NCBI GenBank assembly: GCA_046462535.1
Contig: JBKGVF010000022.1
Span: 82,273-146,272 of the forward strand
Reading direction: 5' to 3'
Origin: JAAZCI01 sp046462535
Lineage (GTDB): Bacteria; Pseudomonadota; Gammaproteobacteria; Cardiobacteriales; Wohlfahrtiimonadaceae
Length of the DNA: 64,000 nucleotides
Below are positions 8,491-16,998 of the stretch, in pieces. The notes under the pieces are model-generated. The model saw only the letters and a program-made list of their open reading frames with translations. It was not told the origin of the DNA and searched no databases. The stretch's first letter is position 1, and each line of letters opens with the position of its first letter. Both the position numbers and the translations under genes were made by a program.

Positions 8491-9216
8491 TTACTCTTTC
8501 AGTTCAGGGATCATATGGTGGCGAATCCATCTCTCTGTCTCTTGGCGCAACTCATTAGTCTTCTTTCCCTCAGTGCTGATGGGGGGGCCGATGGTGACGG
8601 TGATGGTCCCCGGCCGTTTTAAGTAACTGTTTCTAGGCCAAGCTAAGCCGGCATTGTGACTTATGGGCAGAATAGGTTGCGCAAGTTTTTGTGCAATAGC
8701 AAAGCCGCCACTCTGGTAGCGGAGTTTCTGATCGGGTTTTGCGCGGGTTCCCTCGGGAAAGATTACCACTGAACGCCCCTCATCAAAGGCCTCTTTTGAG
8801 GCAGTAATAATATTTTGTAATGCTCGTCGCCCATCGTTCCGATCGATGGGGATCTGTTTTGCTTTACGTAATCCCCAGCCGACAAAAGGGATATTTAGAA
8901 GCTCCTTTTTTAGAATGAAGGCGTGGGGTGGCAAGATTTTGGAAAAGAGTAGTGTCTCAAATGCCGATTGATGATTTGCAATAATGACGTGGGGCTGTTG
9001 TCTTAATGCGTTAAGATATTCTGCTCCCACAATGTTATACCGGATACCGGTAGTGATCCGTAACCACCCTAATATTAAGGCGCACCAGAAGCGAACGACA
9101 CGGCGAAAGTGATGGTAGGGGAGTGGGAGTGAAGGGATGAGTAAGAGAGGAGTGATCACTAAGATGATAAAGAGATAGCCGATAAAAAAGAGGGTGGAGC
9201 GGAGCCAGATAATCAT
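8491..9216 (-). CDS. plsC: 1-acyl-sn-glycerol-3-phosphate acyltransferase
   Basis: Inner-membrane enzyme that acylates lysophosphatidic acid to phosphatidic acid. It has 241 residues with an N-terminal hydrophobic helix (about 5-30). The catalytic block I is NHQSAFE at 81-87, an HX4E version of the usual HX4D box, and block III FPEGTR is at 153-158. Its ATG overlaps the gmhB stop by 4 nt, indicating translational coupling. In Pseudomonas the same neighbours occur next to glyS, which supports a glycerolipid role. A lyso-ornithine-lipid or other acceptor cannot be excluded from sequence alone. Confidence 0.88.
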   Translation of the reverse strand: MIIWLRSTLFFIGYLFIILVITPLLLIPSLPLPYHHFRRVVRFWCALILGWLRITTGIRYNIVGAEYLNALRQQPHVIIANHQSAFETLLFSKILPPHAFILKKELLNIPFVGWGLRKAKQIPIDRNDGRRALQNIITASKEAFDEGRSVVIFPEGTRAKPDQKLRYQSGGFAIAQKLAQPILPISHNAGLAWPRNSYLKRPGTITVTIGPPISTEGKKTNELRQETERWIRHHMIPELKE

Positions 9217-9806
9217 GCATCCTCCTTTAGTAGATGGGTGACAAACTCTGCTAAATCATTATAGATTGGTGTATGGCGATAGTGGGGGTCTTCGGCAATT
9301 GTTTCTGCCGTTGCGCTCCCTTTGCCACTCTTGACAAGTATCGGCTGCATATCAGCTCGTTTTGCTGCTATGAGATCAGAGTGCTTATCGCCGACAAAGT
9401 AGATTGTAGGGTATTGAGCTTTCTGATAGCCATGAGCTTTTGCGATCGTTAACAACATTCCCGGATTAGGTTTTCGGTTAGGGTGCTCAGTATCATCAGC
9501 TGTGCAATACTCTATTTGTGAGATTCGCCCCCCTAATGGGGCAAGCAACGTATGGAGCTTGTGATGCATCTCCTCCAATGCAAGATGATCATAGAGCCCT
9601 AATGCGATTCCACGCTGATTCGTGGCGATGGCGACATCGAAACCCGCCTCTGTTAAGCGGGCAATAGCTTCAAGGCTACCGGTTATTGGATGCCACTCTT
9701 GGGCTGACTTGATATAGGCATCAGAGTCATGGTTAATAACGCCATCTCGATCGAGAATAACCAAGGGCTTCTGCGATCGAGACGCTTTTTCGCTCTTTGG
9801 GCTCAC
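9213..9806 (-). CDS. gmhB: D-glycero-beta-D-manno-heptose 1,7-bisphosphate 7-phosphatase
   Basis: HAD-superfamily phosphatase of ADP-heptose (LPS inner core) synthesis, 197 residues. The catalytic pair is Asp19 and Asp21 in LDRDGVIN, and the KPNPGM and VGDKHSD motifs complete the HAD site. The cysteine-rich zinc loop of E. coli GmhB is mostly missing: here the segment reads EYCTADDTEHPNRKPNPGM, with one Cys in place of three. It sits 11 bp after glyS and overlaps plsC by 4 nt, the same order seen in Pseudomonas. The short extra N-terminus (MSPKSEKASRSQ) is not typical. Confidence 0.85.
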   Translation of the reverse strand: MSPKSEKASRSQKPLVILDRDGVINHDSDAYIKSAQEWHPITGSLEAIARLTEAGFDVAIATNQRGIALGLYDHLALEEMHHKLHTLLAPLGGRISQIEYCTADDTEHPNRKPNPGMLLTIAKAHGYQKAQYPTIYFVGDKHSDLIAAKRADMQPILVKSGKGSATAETIAEDPHYRHTPIYNDLAEFVTHLLKEDA

Positions 9807-9817
9807 GATCTCATCTC

Positions 9818-11890
9818 CTAACCCTCAAGCTGTAGTTGAGAGATATCCGCAACACTCATCATTAATCGTCCTGCCTCTGCGAGTAAGGCGAAGCGATTAT
9901 TACGCAGACTCTGCTCATCTACCATCACCATAGTCTCCTCAAAGAAGGTGCCTAAAGGTTCTGCTAAGGCAACCAGTGCGTGGAGATTGGCACGATAATC
10001 ATTGGCTGCTTGTGCCTTCTCTACCGTACTCTTACTCTTCTGGATTGCCTCATAGAGCATTCTTTCACTACTATTTTCAAAAAGATCAGGATTAATGGTA
10101 GTGCTCTCCTCTTTCTGGTTTCGCTCAAGGATATGGCGAATCCGGCGGTCCGATTGTACTAATACCTCTGCTTCCGGAAGCTCTTTAAAGTCTTTCACAG
10201 CCTGTAGGCGGGTATAGATATCTAAAGGATTATGCAGTTTGATCTGTGCAATTGAGTTGAAGATATCAGCTGAGATGCCTAGATCGGATGAGTAGGCCCG
10301 CATCCGCTCAAAGATATAGTTAAAGATAAGGTCGATACTCTTATCTGCATTAATCTCTATTGGCATTAAGGCTGCAGCTGCTTCAATCGTGGCGTAAAGA
10401 TCGAGGGAGTGCTCCTCCTCTATTAGAATGCGTAGGACTGCAAGGGCATTCCGGCGTAGACTATAGGGATCGCGGGAGCCGGTGGGGATCTCTCCGATTG
10501 AGAAGATACCCACAATGGTATCGATACGCTCAGCAATTGAGAGTGTTTGAGCCTCTTTAGTGGTAGGTAACTTATCGCCAGCAAAGCGGGGCCAATAGAC
10601 CTGCTCTAATGTATCGGCAACAGTGGGGTTCTCCCCCTGCTCAAGGGCATAGTATCGAGCCATAGTGCCCTGTAATTCGGGAAACTCCTGTACCATATTG
10701 CTAATGAGATCAGCTTTATTTAGACGGGCGGCACGGGCGACGAGATTTTGATCTGCACCAAGCTTAGGAGCGATAAGATCAGCTAACTTTGCTACCCGTT
10801 TAATCTTATCGGCTTGTGTTCCTAGTTTGGTTTGGAAGATGACGGAGGCAAGGGGCTCAAGATAGGCCTCTAGATTGATTTTAAGATCCTCCTCCCAGAA
10901 GAATTCCGCATCGGCAAAGCGGGGACGAATGACCCGTTCGTTCCCATCGATGACAGCCGCGGGCTCGTTACTCTCAATGTTACTAACAAAGCAGAATTTA
11001 TTGAGGAGGTTGCCATCATGGTCGAGGATAGGAAAGTAGCGCTGATGATCTTCCATTGCGATAATGAGTGCCTCTTGTGGAACAGAGAGAAAGCGCTCCT
11101 CAAAGCGTCCGACGAGGGTGACTGGCCACTCTACTAGAGCGGTGACCTCATCAAGTAGCGCTGGCTTAATATGGGCTGATCCGTAGGCTTCGGTGGCCGA
11201 TTGAATCTGCTCTTCAATGAGGGCACGTCGCTTCTTAAAGCTGGGAATGATATATCCTTGCTCCTCTAGTAGCTGCTCATATGCATCGGCATGTTTTAGC
11301 GTGAGAGGGGCGGAGGTATGAAAGCGATGACCATAGGTCTGATTGCTTGCCTCAATATTGAAGAGTCTCATTGGGACAATCTGATCGCCATAGAGAGCGG
11401 TAATCCAGCGAACCGGGCGAACAAACTCAAAATCATTATCAGCCCAGCGCATTCTCTTTGGAATAGGAAGTGATTTAAGGGCTTGCTCTACCATCTCTGG
11501 CAGCATGGTGACTAATGATTGCCCCTCAATTCGTTGTGTAAAGGTATACCATGCCCCCTTCTCAGTCTCTAAGATTGAGAGCTCTTCGATGGAGGCGCCG
11601 CAAGAGCGGGCAAAACCTTCTAAGGCGGGTGTCGGCTTGCCCTCTTTTAGAGCGACCTTGAGAGCAGGGCCTCGGCGCTCATTCTGGTAATCCTCTTGTC
11701 GTGCTTGAAGTTGATGAATCTGTAGCGCTAGGCGACGGGGCGTAGCAAAGGTCTTTACTTCACCATAAGAGAGTTTTTTCGTTGTTAGCTCTTTTGTTAA
11801 TGCCTCTTTAAAGGCGTTAGCTAAGGTCTTTAATGCCCGAGGGGGGAGCTCTTCACAGCCCACTTCAATCAGTAGCGTCTCTTTAATCAT
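9818..11890 (-). CDS. glyS: Glycine--tRNA ligase beta subunit
   Basis: Beta subunit of the alpha2-beta2 bacterial glycyl-tRNA synthetase, involved in tRNA recognition, 690 residues as in E. coli. The start MIKETLLIEVGCEELPPRAL is diagnostic, and the HD-like and C-terminal anticodon-binding parts are present. The alpha subunit gene glyQ, normally directly upstream, is absent: the next minus-strand gene upstream is queG, with a 160-bp spacer. The beta subunit is not functional alone, so glyQ must lie elsewhere. gmhB follows after 11 bp. Confidence 0.96.
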   Translation of the reverse strand: MIKETLLIEVGCEELPPRALKTLANAFKEALTKELTTKKLSYGEVKTFATPRRLALQIHQLQARQEDYQNERRGPALKVALKEGKPTPALEGFARSCGASIEELSILETEKGAWYTFTQRIEGQSLVTMLPEMVEQALKSLPIPKRMRWADNDFEFVRPVRWITALYGDQIVPMRLFNIEASNQTYGHRFHTSAPLTLKHADAYEQLLEEQGYIIPSFKKRRALIEEQIQSATEAYGSAHIKPALLDEVTALVEWPVTLVGRFEERFLSVPQEALIIAMEDHQRYFPILDHDGNLLNKFCFVSNIESNEPAAVIDGNERVIRPRFADAEFFWEEDLKINLEAYLEPLASVIFQTKLGTQADKIKRVAKLADLIAPKLGADQNLVARAARLNKADLISNMVQEFPELQGTMARYYALEQGENPTVADTLEQVYWPRFAGDKLPTTKEAQTLSIAERIDTIVGIFSIGEIPTGSRDPYSLRRNALAVLRILIEEEHSLDLYATIEAAAALMPIEINADKSIDLIFNYIFERMRAYSSDLGISADIFNSIAQIKLHNPLDIYTRLQAVKDFKELPEAEVLVQSDRRIRHILERNQKEESTTINPDLFENSSERMLYEAIQKSKSTVEKAQAANDYRANLHALVALAEPLGTFFEETMVMVDEQSLRNNRFALLAEAGRLMMSVADISQLQLEG

Positions 11891-11981
11891 TCTTCTTCCG
11901 TTAACAATAGTTATATTAGTTGATAAATAGGCCCAATTTTACCGCAAAATAGGGATTCACCCAAACAGAGATTCTATTTAA

Positions 11982-12003
11982 CTCCCCCTGTTAAGTGGGG
12001 GAG
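11982..12003. repeat. Strong GC-rich hairpin between queG and glyS
   Basis: CTCCCCC pairs with GGGGGAG around the 8-nt loop TGTTAAGT. It stands in the 160-bp spacer between queG and glyS. On the minus strand it lacks a good U-run, so it is a weak terminator candidate. A similar CTCCCCCC/GGGGGGAG hairpin occurs at 51932-51958, suggesting a dispersed palindromic element. Confidence 0.5.
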
Positions 12004-12050
12004 AGGGTGGGATGCGCGCCCACTAGCCTGCTGGGTAAATGATAGCACTT

Positions 12051-13142
12051 TTAGGAGGAAGTTTTCCGCAAATGGGAGTTTACATCCCCCTGTTGAGCCT
12101 TAAGGGCCTGCTCATCGAGCGCCCAATGAATATGCTCATCCACTAAGGGGGAGATCACCCCTAGGCGTGCCTTGAGCGCGGCAACATTTTCGGAGCGGAA
12201 CTGATCATTACCCAGGGCAACCGCAATATTTCTCATCCAGCGCTCATACCCAAGGCGTCGAATGGGCATTCCTGCAGTACGCTGTAAAAATTGCTCTTCA
12301 CTCCAAGAAAAGAGGGTGAGGAGTGTCGTTTGATGGAAGTTATTGCGGGGCTCAAAGTCAGGAATCTCGTGCCGCTGCGCAAAGCGATTCCATGGACAGA
12401 CCAGTTGGCAATCATCACAACCAAAGATCCGGTTCCCTATGGCGCGGCGAAACTCTTTGGGGATTGGACCAAAGAGCTCAATAGTCAGATAGGAGATACA
12501 GCGGCGCGCATCGATCTTAAAGGGGGCTACAATGGCTTGAGTGGGGCAGATATCGATGCACCGTTGGCAGCGTCCACAGTGATTTGTAATGGGGGGGCGA
12601 GAGAAGGGGATCGTCTTGTTGAGATAGAGCTGCCCAAGAAAGAAGAAAGAGCCCCGATTAGGGTCGATGAGCATGGTATTTTTGCCGATAAAACCTAAAC
12701 CGGATTTCTCATTGAGGGCACGCTCCATCACTGGCGCACTATCGACAAAGGCTCGGAATTGCAGATCGGGGATTCGCTCCTGTAACCAACGACCGAGTCG
12801 ATTGAGGCTATTGCGTAACACTTTATGATAGTCACGCCCAAGGCTATACATTGAGATATAAGCCGCTTGTGGATCATTCAGCTTCTCAAGTGGCGCCATA
12901 TCAGGGTTATAGTAATCTAGCTGGCAGGTGAGGATTGAGCAGGTATCGGGAACTAAAAGCTCAGGGCGATACCGCTTTTCGCCATGTTTAGCCATATAAT
13001 CGAGCGTTCCATGAAAGCCCGCTTCAAGCCAGGCATTAAGGTGCTCGCCCGCTTCGGTCAGATCAATATCAGTGACACTAAGATGATGGATTCCATACTG
13101 TTGCGCCTTCTCTAAAAGGGCCTCTGTAAAGATCTGACTCAT
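12051..13142 (-). CDS. queG: Epoxyqueuosine reductase
   Basis: Catalyses the last step of queuosine synthesis in tRNA, reducing epoxyqueuosine to queuosine with cobalamin and two [4Fe-4S] clusters. It has 363 residues. Cluster ligands are visible in CGRCQRCIDICP and, further on, CDDCQLVCPWNR. The FVDSAPVMERALNEKSGLGF segment carries the conserved catalytic Asp of the family. The C-terminal region holds the HEAT-like tail. It follows coaD by 24 bp on the minus strand and is probably co-transcribed. Cobalamin dependence is interesting given the importer at 50.8 kb, although that importer's substrate is not known. Confidence 0.93.
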   Translation of the reverse strand: MSQIFTEALLEKAQQYGIHHLSVTDIDLTEAGEHLNAWLEAGFHGTLDYMAKHGEKRYRPELLVPDTCSILTCQLDYYNPDMAPLEKLNDPQAAYISMYSLGRDYHKVLRNSLNRLGRWLQERIPDLQFRAFVDSAPVMERALNEKSGLGFIGKNTMLIDPNRGSFFFLGQLYLNKTIPFSRPPITNHCGRCQRCIDICPTQAIVAPFKIDARRCISYLTIELFGPIPKEFRRAIGNRIFGCDDCQLVCPWNRFAQRHEIPDFEPRNNFHQTTLLTLFSWSEEQFLQRTAGMPIRRLGYERWMRNIAVALGNDQFRSENVAALKARLGVISPLVDEHIHWALDEQALKAQQGDVNSHLRKTSS

Positions 13143-13166
13143 AGATTATGGGTGATGGTAGTACAA

Positions 13167-13661
13167 TTAAAGGAGATCAAACTTCTCTTTTAGAGCTTGC
13201 CGGACAATTGGGTGGACTAAAGAGCTCACATTACCATCAAGACGAGCCGCCTCTTTTACCATGGTGGAGGAGACAAAGGAGTACTGCTCACTTGGGGTCA
13301 GAAAGATCGTCTCAACATCGGGTTTTAGATGGCGATTTAAGCTGGCCATCTGAAACTCATACTCAAAGTCAGAGACGGCACGTAAACCACGAACAAGGAT
13401 GCGGGAGTTCATCCGCTCCATGAAGTTGACTAAAAGATCCTCAAAGCCGATCACCTCTACTTTAGGGTTCTCTTTAAAAATCTCTTGGGCAATCTCAAGG
13501 CGCTCTTGATAGGTGAAGAGGGGACTCTTGGTTGATCCGGTGGCGCAGGCAACGGCAACAATTAGGCGGGGAAAGATACTTGAGGCACGGAGAATAATAT
13601 CAATATGTCCATTCGTGATGGGATCAAAAGTGCCGGGATAGACGGCGGTTAGTTGGCTCAT
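13167..13661 (-). CDS. coaD: Pantetheine-phosphate adenylyltransferase
   Basis: Fourth step of coenzyme A synthesis: 4'-phosphopantetheine plus ATP gives dephospho-CoA. The nucleotidyltransferase motif TFDPITNGHID at the N-terminus and the SSTMVKE motif near the C-terminus are intact. The start chosen is the ATG at 13661 (164 residues), preceded by a perfect AGGAGG; a longer frame to 13721 adds residues unlike the family. The gene is divergent from the methyltransferase at 13870 and is followed by queG. Confidence 0.95.
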   Translation of the reverse strand: MSQLTAVYPGTFDPITNGHIDIILRASSIFPRLIVAVACATGSTKSPLFTYQERLEIAQEIFKENPKVEVIGFEDLLVNFMERMNSRILVRGLRAVSDFEYEFQMASLNRHLKPDVETIFLTPSEQYSFVSSTMVKEAARLDGNVSSLVHPIVRQALKEKFDLL

Positions 13662-13869
13662 AAGAGTCCTCCTTTTGGGTTGATCTATGTTTGATCGCTT
13701 TTTATAAAAATTCTGGGGCAATTCCCAATTGGTCTCTAATTATAGAGGAAGAGTTGAGAAAATGCCTCCTTTCCCCATTGAAGCGTTATTTAATAAATGA
13801 CTTTTGGTTCATGGCTAATAAAGAGGGTATGATATTCCCCTTAAATCACAATCTATTGTAGAGGTATGC

Positions 13870-14595
13870 ATGAAGAGTCGTAATTATCTCCACCGCCACC
13901 GAGCGCTCTATGCTGATCATGGATTTCTTCACCATGAGATCGCACGACGAATGATTCAACATTTAGGGGAAGGGGAGCCGAACGATATTGTTAATGATGG
14001 GGCGTTTGATGAGTATTTTACTAATCTTCTCAGGGAGCAGTATCCTAAGGCTACTGTGATGGAGAATATCGATCCTGATCAGCACCAAGAGTATGATCTG
14101 ATCGTGAGTAATCTCTATCTCCAAGATCTTCATGGATTTGAGGAGCGTCTTCGTCTCTACTATGAGCGTTTGAAAGGGGGAGGGCGCCTTCTCTTTACAA
14201 CGATAGGGATGGGGAGCTTCTATGAGTGGTACGATCCTGATGGTTTTGCACTCAATGGATTTCCTGATATCGAGGATATTGGGAATTTTATGCATGGGTT
14301 AGGCTTTAAAGATTCGGTGCTCTATATTGAGAAGATTACCCTGACCTATGAGCGAATTGAGACACTGCTTAATGATGCGCGCGTTGTCGCGGGACGCCCC
14401 TTTGAGCCCTATCAAGGATTGCGCACCCCCCAATGGTTAGAGCGGACAAAGGCGGCGCTAGAGCGTAATCACGATGGCACCTACTACAATCTCTCTTTCG
14501 ATATTATTTATGCTGATGCTTCCTTGCCCGATATTAAGAATCGATATCAGGATGGGGAGGTTCGGGTAGATATTACCAACCTACTGAACTCGTAA
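13870..14595 (+). CDS. BioC-like class I SAM methyltransferase with degenerate motif I
   Basis: 241 residues resembling the BioC/NDUFAF5 group of methyltransferases. The segment YDLIVSNLYLQDLHGFEERL, then RLKGGGRLLFTTIGMGSFYE, matches motifs IV and V of BioC-like proteins. The glycine-rich motif I that binds SAM (usually LDLGCGTG) is missing; the corresponding region reads DIVNDGAFDEYF. It may therefore bind SAM weakly or not at all. No other biotin gene is nearby. A promoter with TTGGTT, 18 bp, TATGAT lies just upstream (around 13806-13835). Function is uncertain. Confidence 0.6.
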   Translation: MKSRNYLHRHRALYADHGFLHHEIARRMIQHLGEGEPNDIVNDGAFDEYFTNLLREQYPKATVMENIDPDQHQEYDLIVSNLYLQDLHGFEERLRLYYERLKGGGRLLFTTIGMGSFYEWYDPDGFALNGFPDIEDIGNFMHGLGFKDSVLYIEKITLTYERIETLLNDARVVAGRPFEPYQGLRTPQWLERTKAALERNHDGTYYNLSFDIIYADASLPDIKNRYQDGEVRVDITNLLNS

Positions 14596-14660
14596 TGTAC
14601 GATTTTTCACGATTTGTGGGGGAATTTACCCATTCGTAAGAAGAGTTCTTAAATCTCCGC

Positions 14661-14684
14661 TATAATTAGGACTAAATTGGTCCT
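14661..14684 (+). promoter_or_regulatory. Promoter with overlapping dyad (IscR-like) before the Fe-S carrier gene
   Basis: A perfect -10 TATAAT (14661-14666) is followed at once by the 17-bp dyad AGGACTAAATTGGTCCT (14668-14684), with arms AGGAC and GTCCT. The -35 region is poor. The core GACT-N5-GGTC resembles the GACT-N5-AGTC core of type 1 IscR sites, and the downstream gene is an Fe-S carrier. IscR control is inference; outside the core the match is weak. Confidence 0.45.
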
Positions 14685-14772
14685 CTATAGTCTATTGAGA
14701 TGAGGATTAACCCGTTTAACAAACAATTATCACCCATTAATTGATAGTCGTTAGAGTAAAGGAGTTAAATAG

Positions 14773-15090
14773 ATGTTTACAATTACTGATGCTGCAAAAA
14801 AGCAGTTGGCAAAGACCATGATCGACGCCGAAGCAGAAGCGATTAAGGTGGCGATGAAGCGTTCAGGATGCTCTGGCTATATGTACTACTTAGATTTTTG
14901 TAAAGAGGTGGATGATACTTTAGTTTTATTAGATCAGGAGCCGGTACAGGTGGTTACAGATGAGGAGATGCTCCCCTTTCTTGAGAATGTCACTTTAGAT
15001 TATGTTCAAGAGGGATTAAATCGTAGCTTCAAGTTTAGCAATCCTGCAGCGAAAGGGGCGTGTGGCTGTGGTGACAGCTTTATGCTGTAA
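14773..15090 (+). CDS. A-type iron-sulfur cluster carrier (IscA/SufA/ErpA family)
   Basis: 105-residue HesB/IscA-fold protein that carries [2Fe-2S]/[4Fe-4S] clusters to apo-proteins. The three ligand cysteines are present: Cys33 (SGCSGY) and Cys97 and Cys99 (CGCG near the C-terminus). It is alone, not inside an isc or suf operon, as erpA often is. The long stretch between Cys33 and the C-terminal pair is more divergent than in ErpA, so the subfamily is left open. An AAGGAG Shine-Dalgarno precedes the ATG, and the upstream promoter carries a dyad. Confidence 0.88.
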   Translation: MFTITDAAKKQLAKTMIDAEAEAIKVAMKRSGCSGYMYYLDFCKEVDDTLVLLDQEPVQVVTDEEMLPFLENVTLDYVQEGLNRSFKFSNPAAKGACGCGDSFML

Positions 15091-15137
15091 ATAAGCAATC
15101 AAGATCGAGAGATCTAATTGAGGATAAGGAGAGGGAG

Positions 15138-16910
15138 ATGAGTGGATTAGCAGGGGTTTTAAATCGTAAAGATCAGCGTGTTGAGGAGGCCTTATTAGCT
15201 AAGATGGCTGCCCCCTTAAAACGGCGGGGGCCCGGAGAGGCTAGGATCGCGTACGATAAAATGGTGGGGTTAATCCACACACACCGTAAAAATCATCAGC
15301 ATCTTGAGGCGCCCTATATCGACCCTGTTAGAAAGAGCGGCGTCACTATGACTGGTACCATCTACAATAGCGCTGCCTTAAGAGAGCAGCTGGAGATAGC
15401 TGGCGCTCAATTTCAAGGAGAGAGTGATGGGGAGCTAATTCTGCGTGCCTATTACCATTGGGGTGAGCATTTTGTAAAAGAGCTTGATGGAACCTTTGCG
15501 ATTGCTCTGTGGGATAGTCAGAAGGAGCGGTTGCTGCTAACTCGAGATCGGCTTGGAATTGAGCCACTCTATTATGGGCGGAGCGCACAAGGGCTCTACT
15601 TTGGCTCTAACACACAATCACTCTTGGCAACCGGGATGATCGACACCTCTTTTGATAAAGAGGCGCTCCATTTTATGTATACGCTCCATGCAGTGGTGCC
15701 TGCGCCATACACCCTCTTTAAAGGGATTCGTAAAGTTCGCCCTGCCCATCTTTTATGGCTCGATCAAGAGGGGATATTGCGTGAGGAGCGTTACTGGTAT
15801 CTAAAAGCGCGGCGAAAGCGGAGTGATTGGTCATATAACGATTGGCGTGATGCGATTGAGCAGGCGCTGTTTCGAGTAGTCAATCGGTATATGGAGGCGG
15901 AAGAGGATTCGGTGGGGATGCTCCTATCTGGTGGGTTAGATTCAACGCTTATCTCAGCCTTAGCGATTGAAGGGGGGCATACGAATTTACAAACCTTCTC
16001 CGTTGGCTTTGAGGATGCCCCTGAGGAGGCGGGTTCAGAGTTTGAGTTTTCCGATCAGTTTGTAGCGAAATATCAAACCGACCACTATAAATTTCAGATC
16101 CCGAATAGTGAAGCCTTAACTCGTTTACCCGAGGCGGTAGCGGAGATGAGTGAGCCACTCTTTGGGCAAGATGCGATCGGTTTCTATCTCTTGTCAGAAA
16201 AGGTAAGTTCCGTCACCTCTATCGTACAGAGTGGCCAGGGGGCAGATGAGCTCTTTGGGGGTTATTTTTGGTATCCTCTAATGGCTGAAAGCAGAGAGGA
16301 GGATCCTTTAAAGCGCTTTAGTGAACACTATTTTGATCGCACTCATGAGGAGTGGCTGACCCTTTTCCAGAGCCGTTATCATACTGGGGATATTACTGGA
16401 GATTTCATTCGTAGCCATCTTACGGCACCAGGGGCTGACACCTTTATGGATCAGGTATGGCGTCTTGATATGACTAATCTTATAACCGATGATCCTGTTA
16501 AGCGAGTGGATAATATGACCCAAGCCCATGGGCTAGATTCCCGTATGCCCTTTATGGATTATCAACTGGTAGAGCTTGCTATGTCGATGCCCCCAGAGTA
16601 TAAGTTGGCTCAAAATGGAAAGGGGATCTTGAAGGATATAGCCCGTGGTCGGGTGCCTGATTCTATTATCGATCGGCCAAAAGCTTACTTCCCTATGCCT
16701 GCCTTAAAGTATGTTCGTGGGGATTTCTACACCATGATGCGGGATCTACTCACCAGTCAGAAGGCGAGAGAGCGGGGGCTCTTTAATCCCGATTATGTTG
16801 CGGATCTTTTAGAGAATCCTGAAGCAGAATCGAGCTTTACTAATATTCAAGGATCGAAGCTTTGGCATTGTGCTCTACTAGAGCTTTGGTTGCAGAGTGT
16901 TGGTTGCTAG
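15138..16910 (+). CDS. AsnO-like (N-acetylglutaminylglutamine amidotransferase family) protein lacking the catalytic Cys
   Basis: 590 residues with a class II glutaminase domain (about 1-200) and an asparagine-synthetase-type ATP domain. Phrases such as HAVVPAPYTLF, SGQGADELFGGYFWYP, DDPVKRVDNMT and the C-terminal FPMPALKY match AsnO, which amidates the osmolyte dipeptide NAGGN, better than AsnB. The PP-loop SGGLDST is intact at 264-270. The glutaminase site is broken: Ser2 replaces nucleophile Cys2, RGPD is RGPG (30-33), the HxRL motif is HTHR (47-50) and NGxIYN is TGTIYN (72-77). It should be unable to use glutamine, so ammonia use or another role is inferred. No ngg synthetase gene is adjacent. 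Confidence 0.8.
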   Translation: MSGLAGVLNRKDQRVEEALLAKMAAPLKRRGPGEARIAYDKMVGLIHTHRKNHQHLEAPYIDPVRKSGVTMTGTIYNSAALREQLEIAGAQFQGESDGELILRAYYHWGEHFVKELDGTFAIALWDSQKERLLLTRDRLGIEPLYYGRSAQGLYFGSNTQSLLATGMIDTSFDKEALHFMYTLHAVVPAPYTLFKGIRKVRPAHLLWLDQEGILREERYWYLKARRKRSDWSYNDWRDAIEQALFRVVNRYMEAEEDSVGMLLSGGLDSTLISALAIEGGHTNLQTFSVGFEDAPEEAGSEFEFSDQFVAKYQTDHYKFQIPNSEALTRLPEAVAEMSEPLFGQDAIGFYLLSEKVSSVTSIVQSGQGADELFGGYFWYPLMAESREEDPLKRFSEHYFDRTHEEWLTLFQSRYHTGDITGDFIRSHLTAPGADTFMDQVWRLDMTNLITDDPVKRVDNMTQAHGLDSRMPFMDYQLVELAMSMPPEYKLAQNGKGILKDIARGRVPDSIIDRPKAYFPMPALKYVRGDFYTMMRDLLTSQKARERGLFNPDYVADLLENPEAESSFTNIQGSKLWHCALLELWLQSVGC

Positions 16911-16952
16911 CTAGGTAGGGTCTTTAAACATATAAAATGGATAAAATGTAAG

Positions 16953-16978
16953 AGGGGGCATTTAAGCCCCCTTTTTTA
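16953..16978 (+). terminator. Intrinsic terminator of the AsnO-like gene
   Basis: GGGGGC pairs with GCCCCC around a 6-nt ATTTAA loop, followed by six T, 42 bp after the stop. It separates this gene from the convergent SDR gene. Confidence 0.88.
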
Positions 16979-16998
16979 ATCCCCTCTGGATACTTGAT

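Noticed and set aside
15138..16910. Plain asparagine synthetase B
   Set aside because: The HAVVPAPYTLF, DDPVKRVDNMT and FPMPALKY stretches fit the AsnO family better, and Cys2 is Ser.
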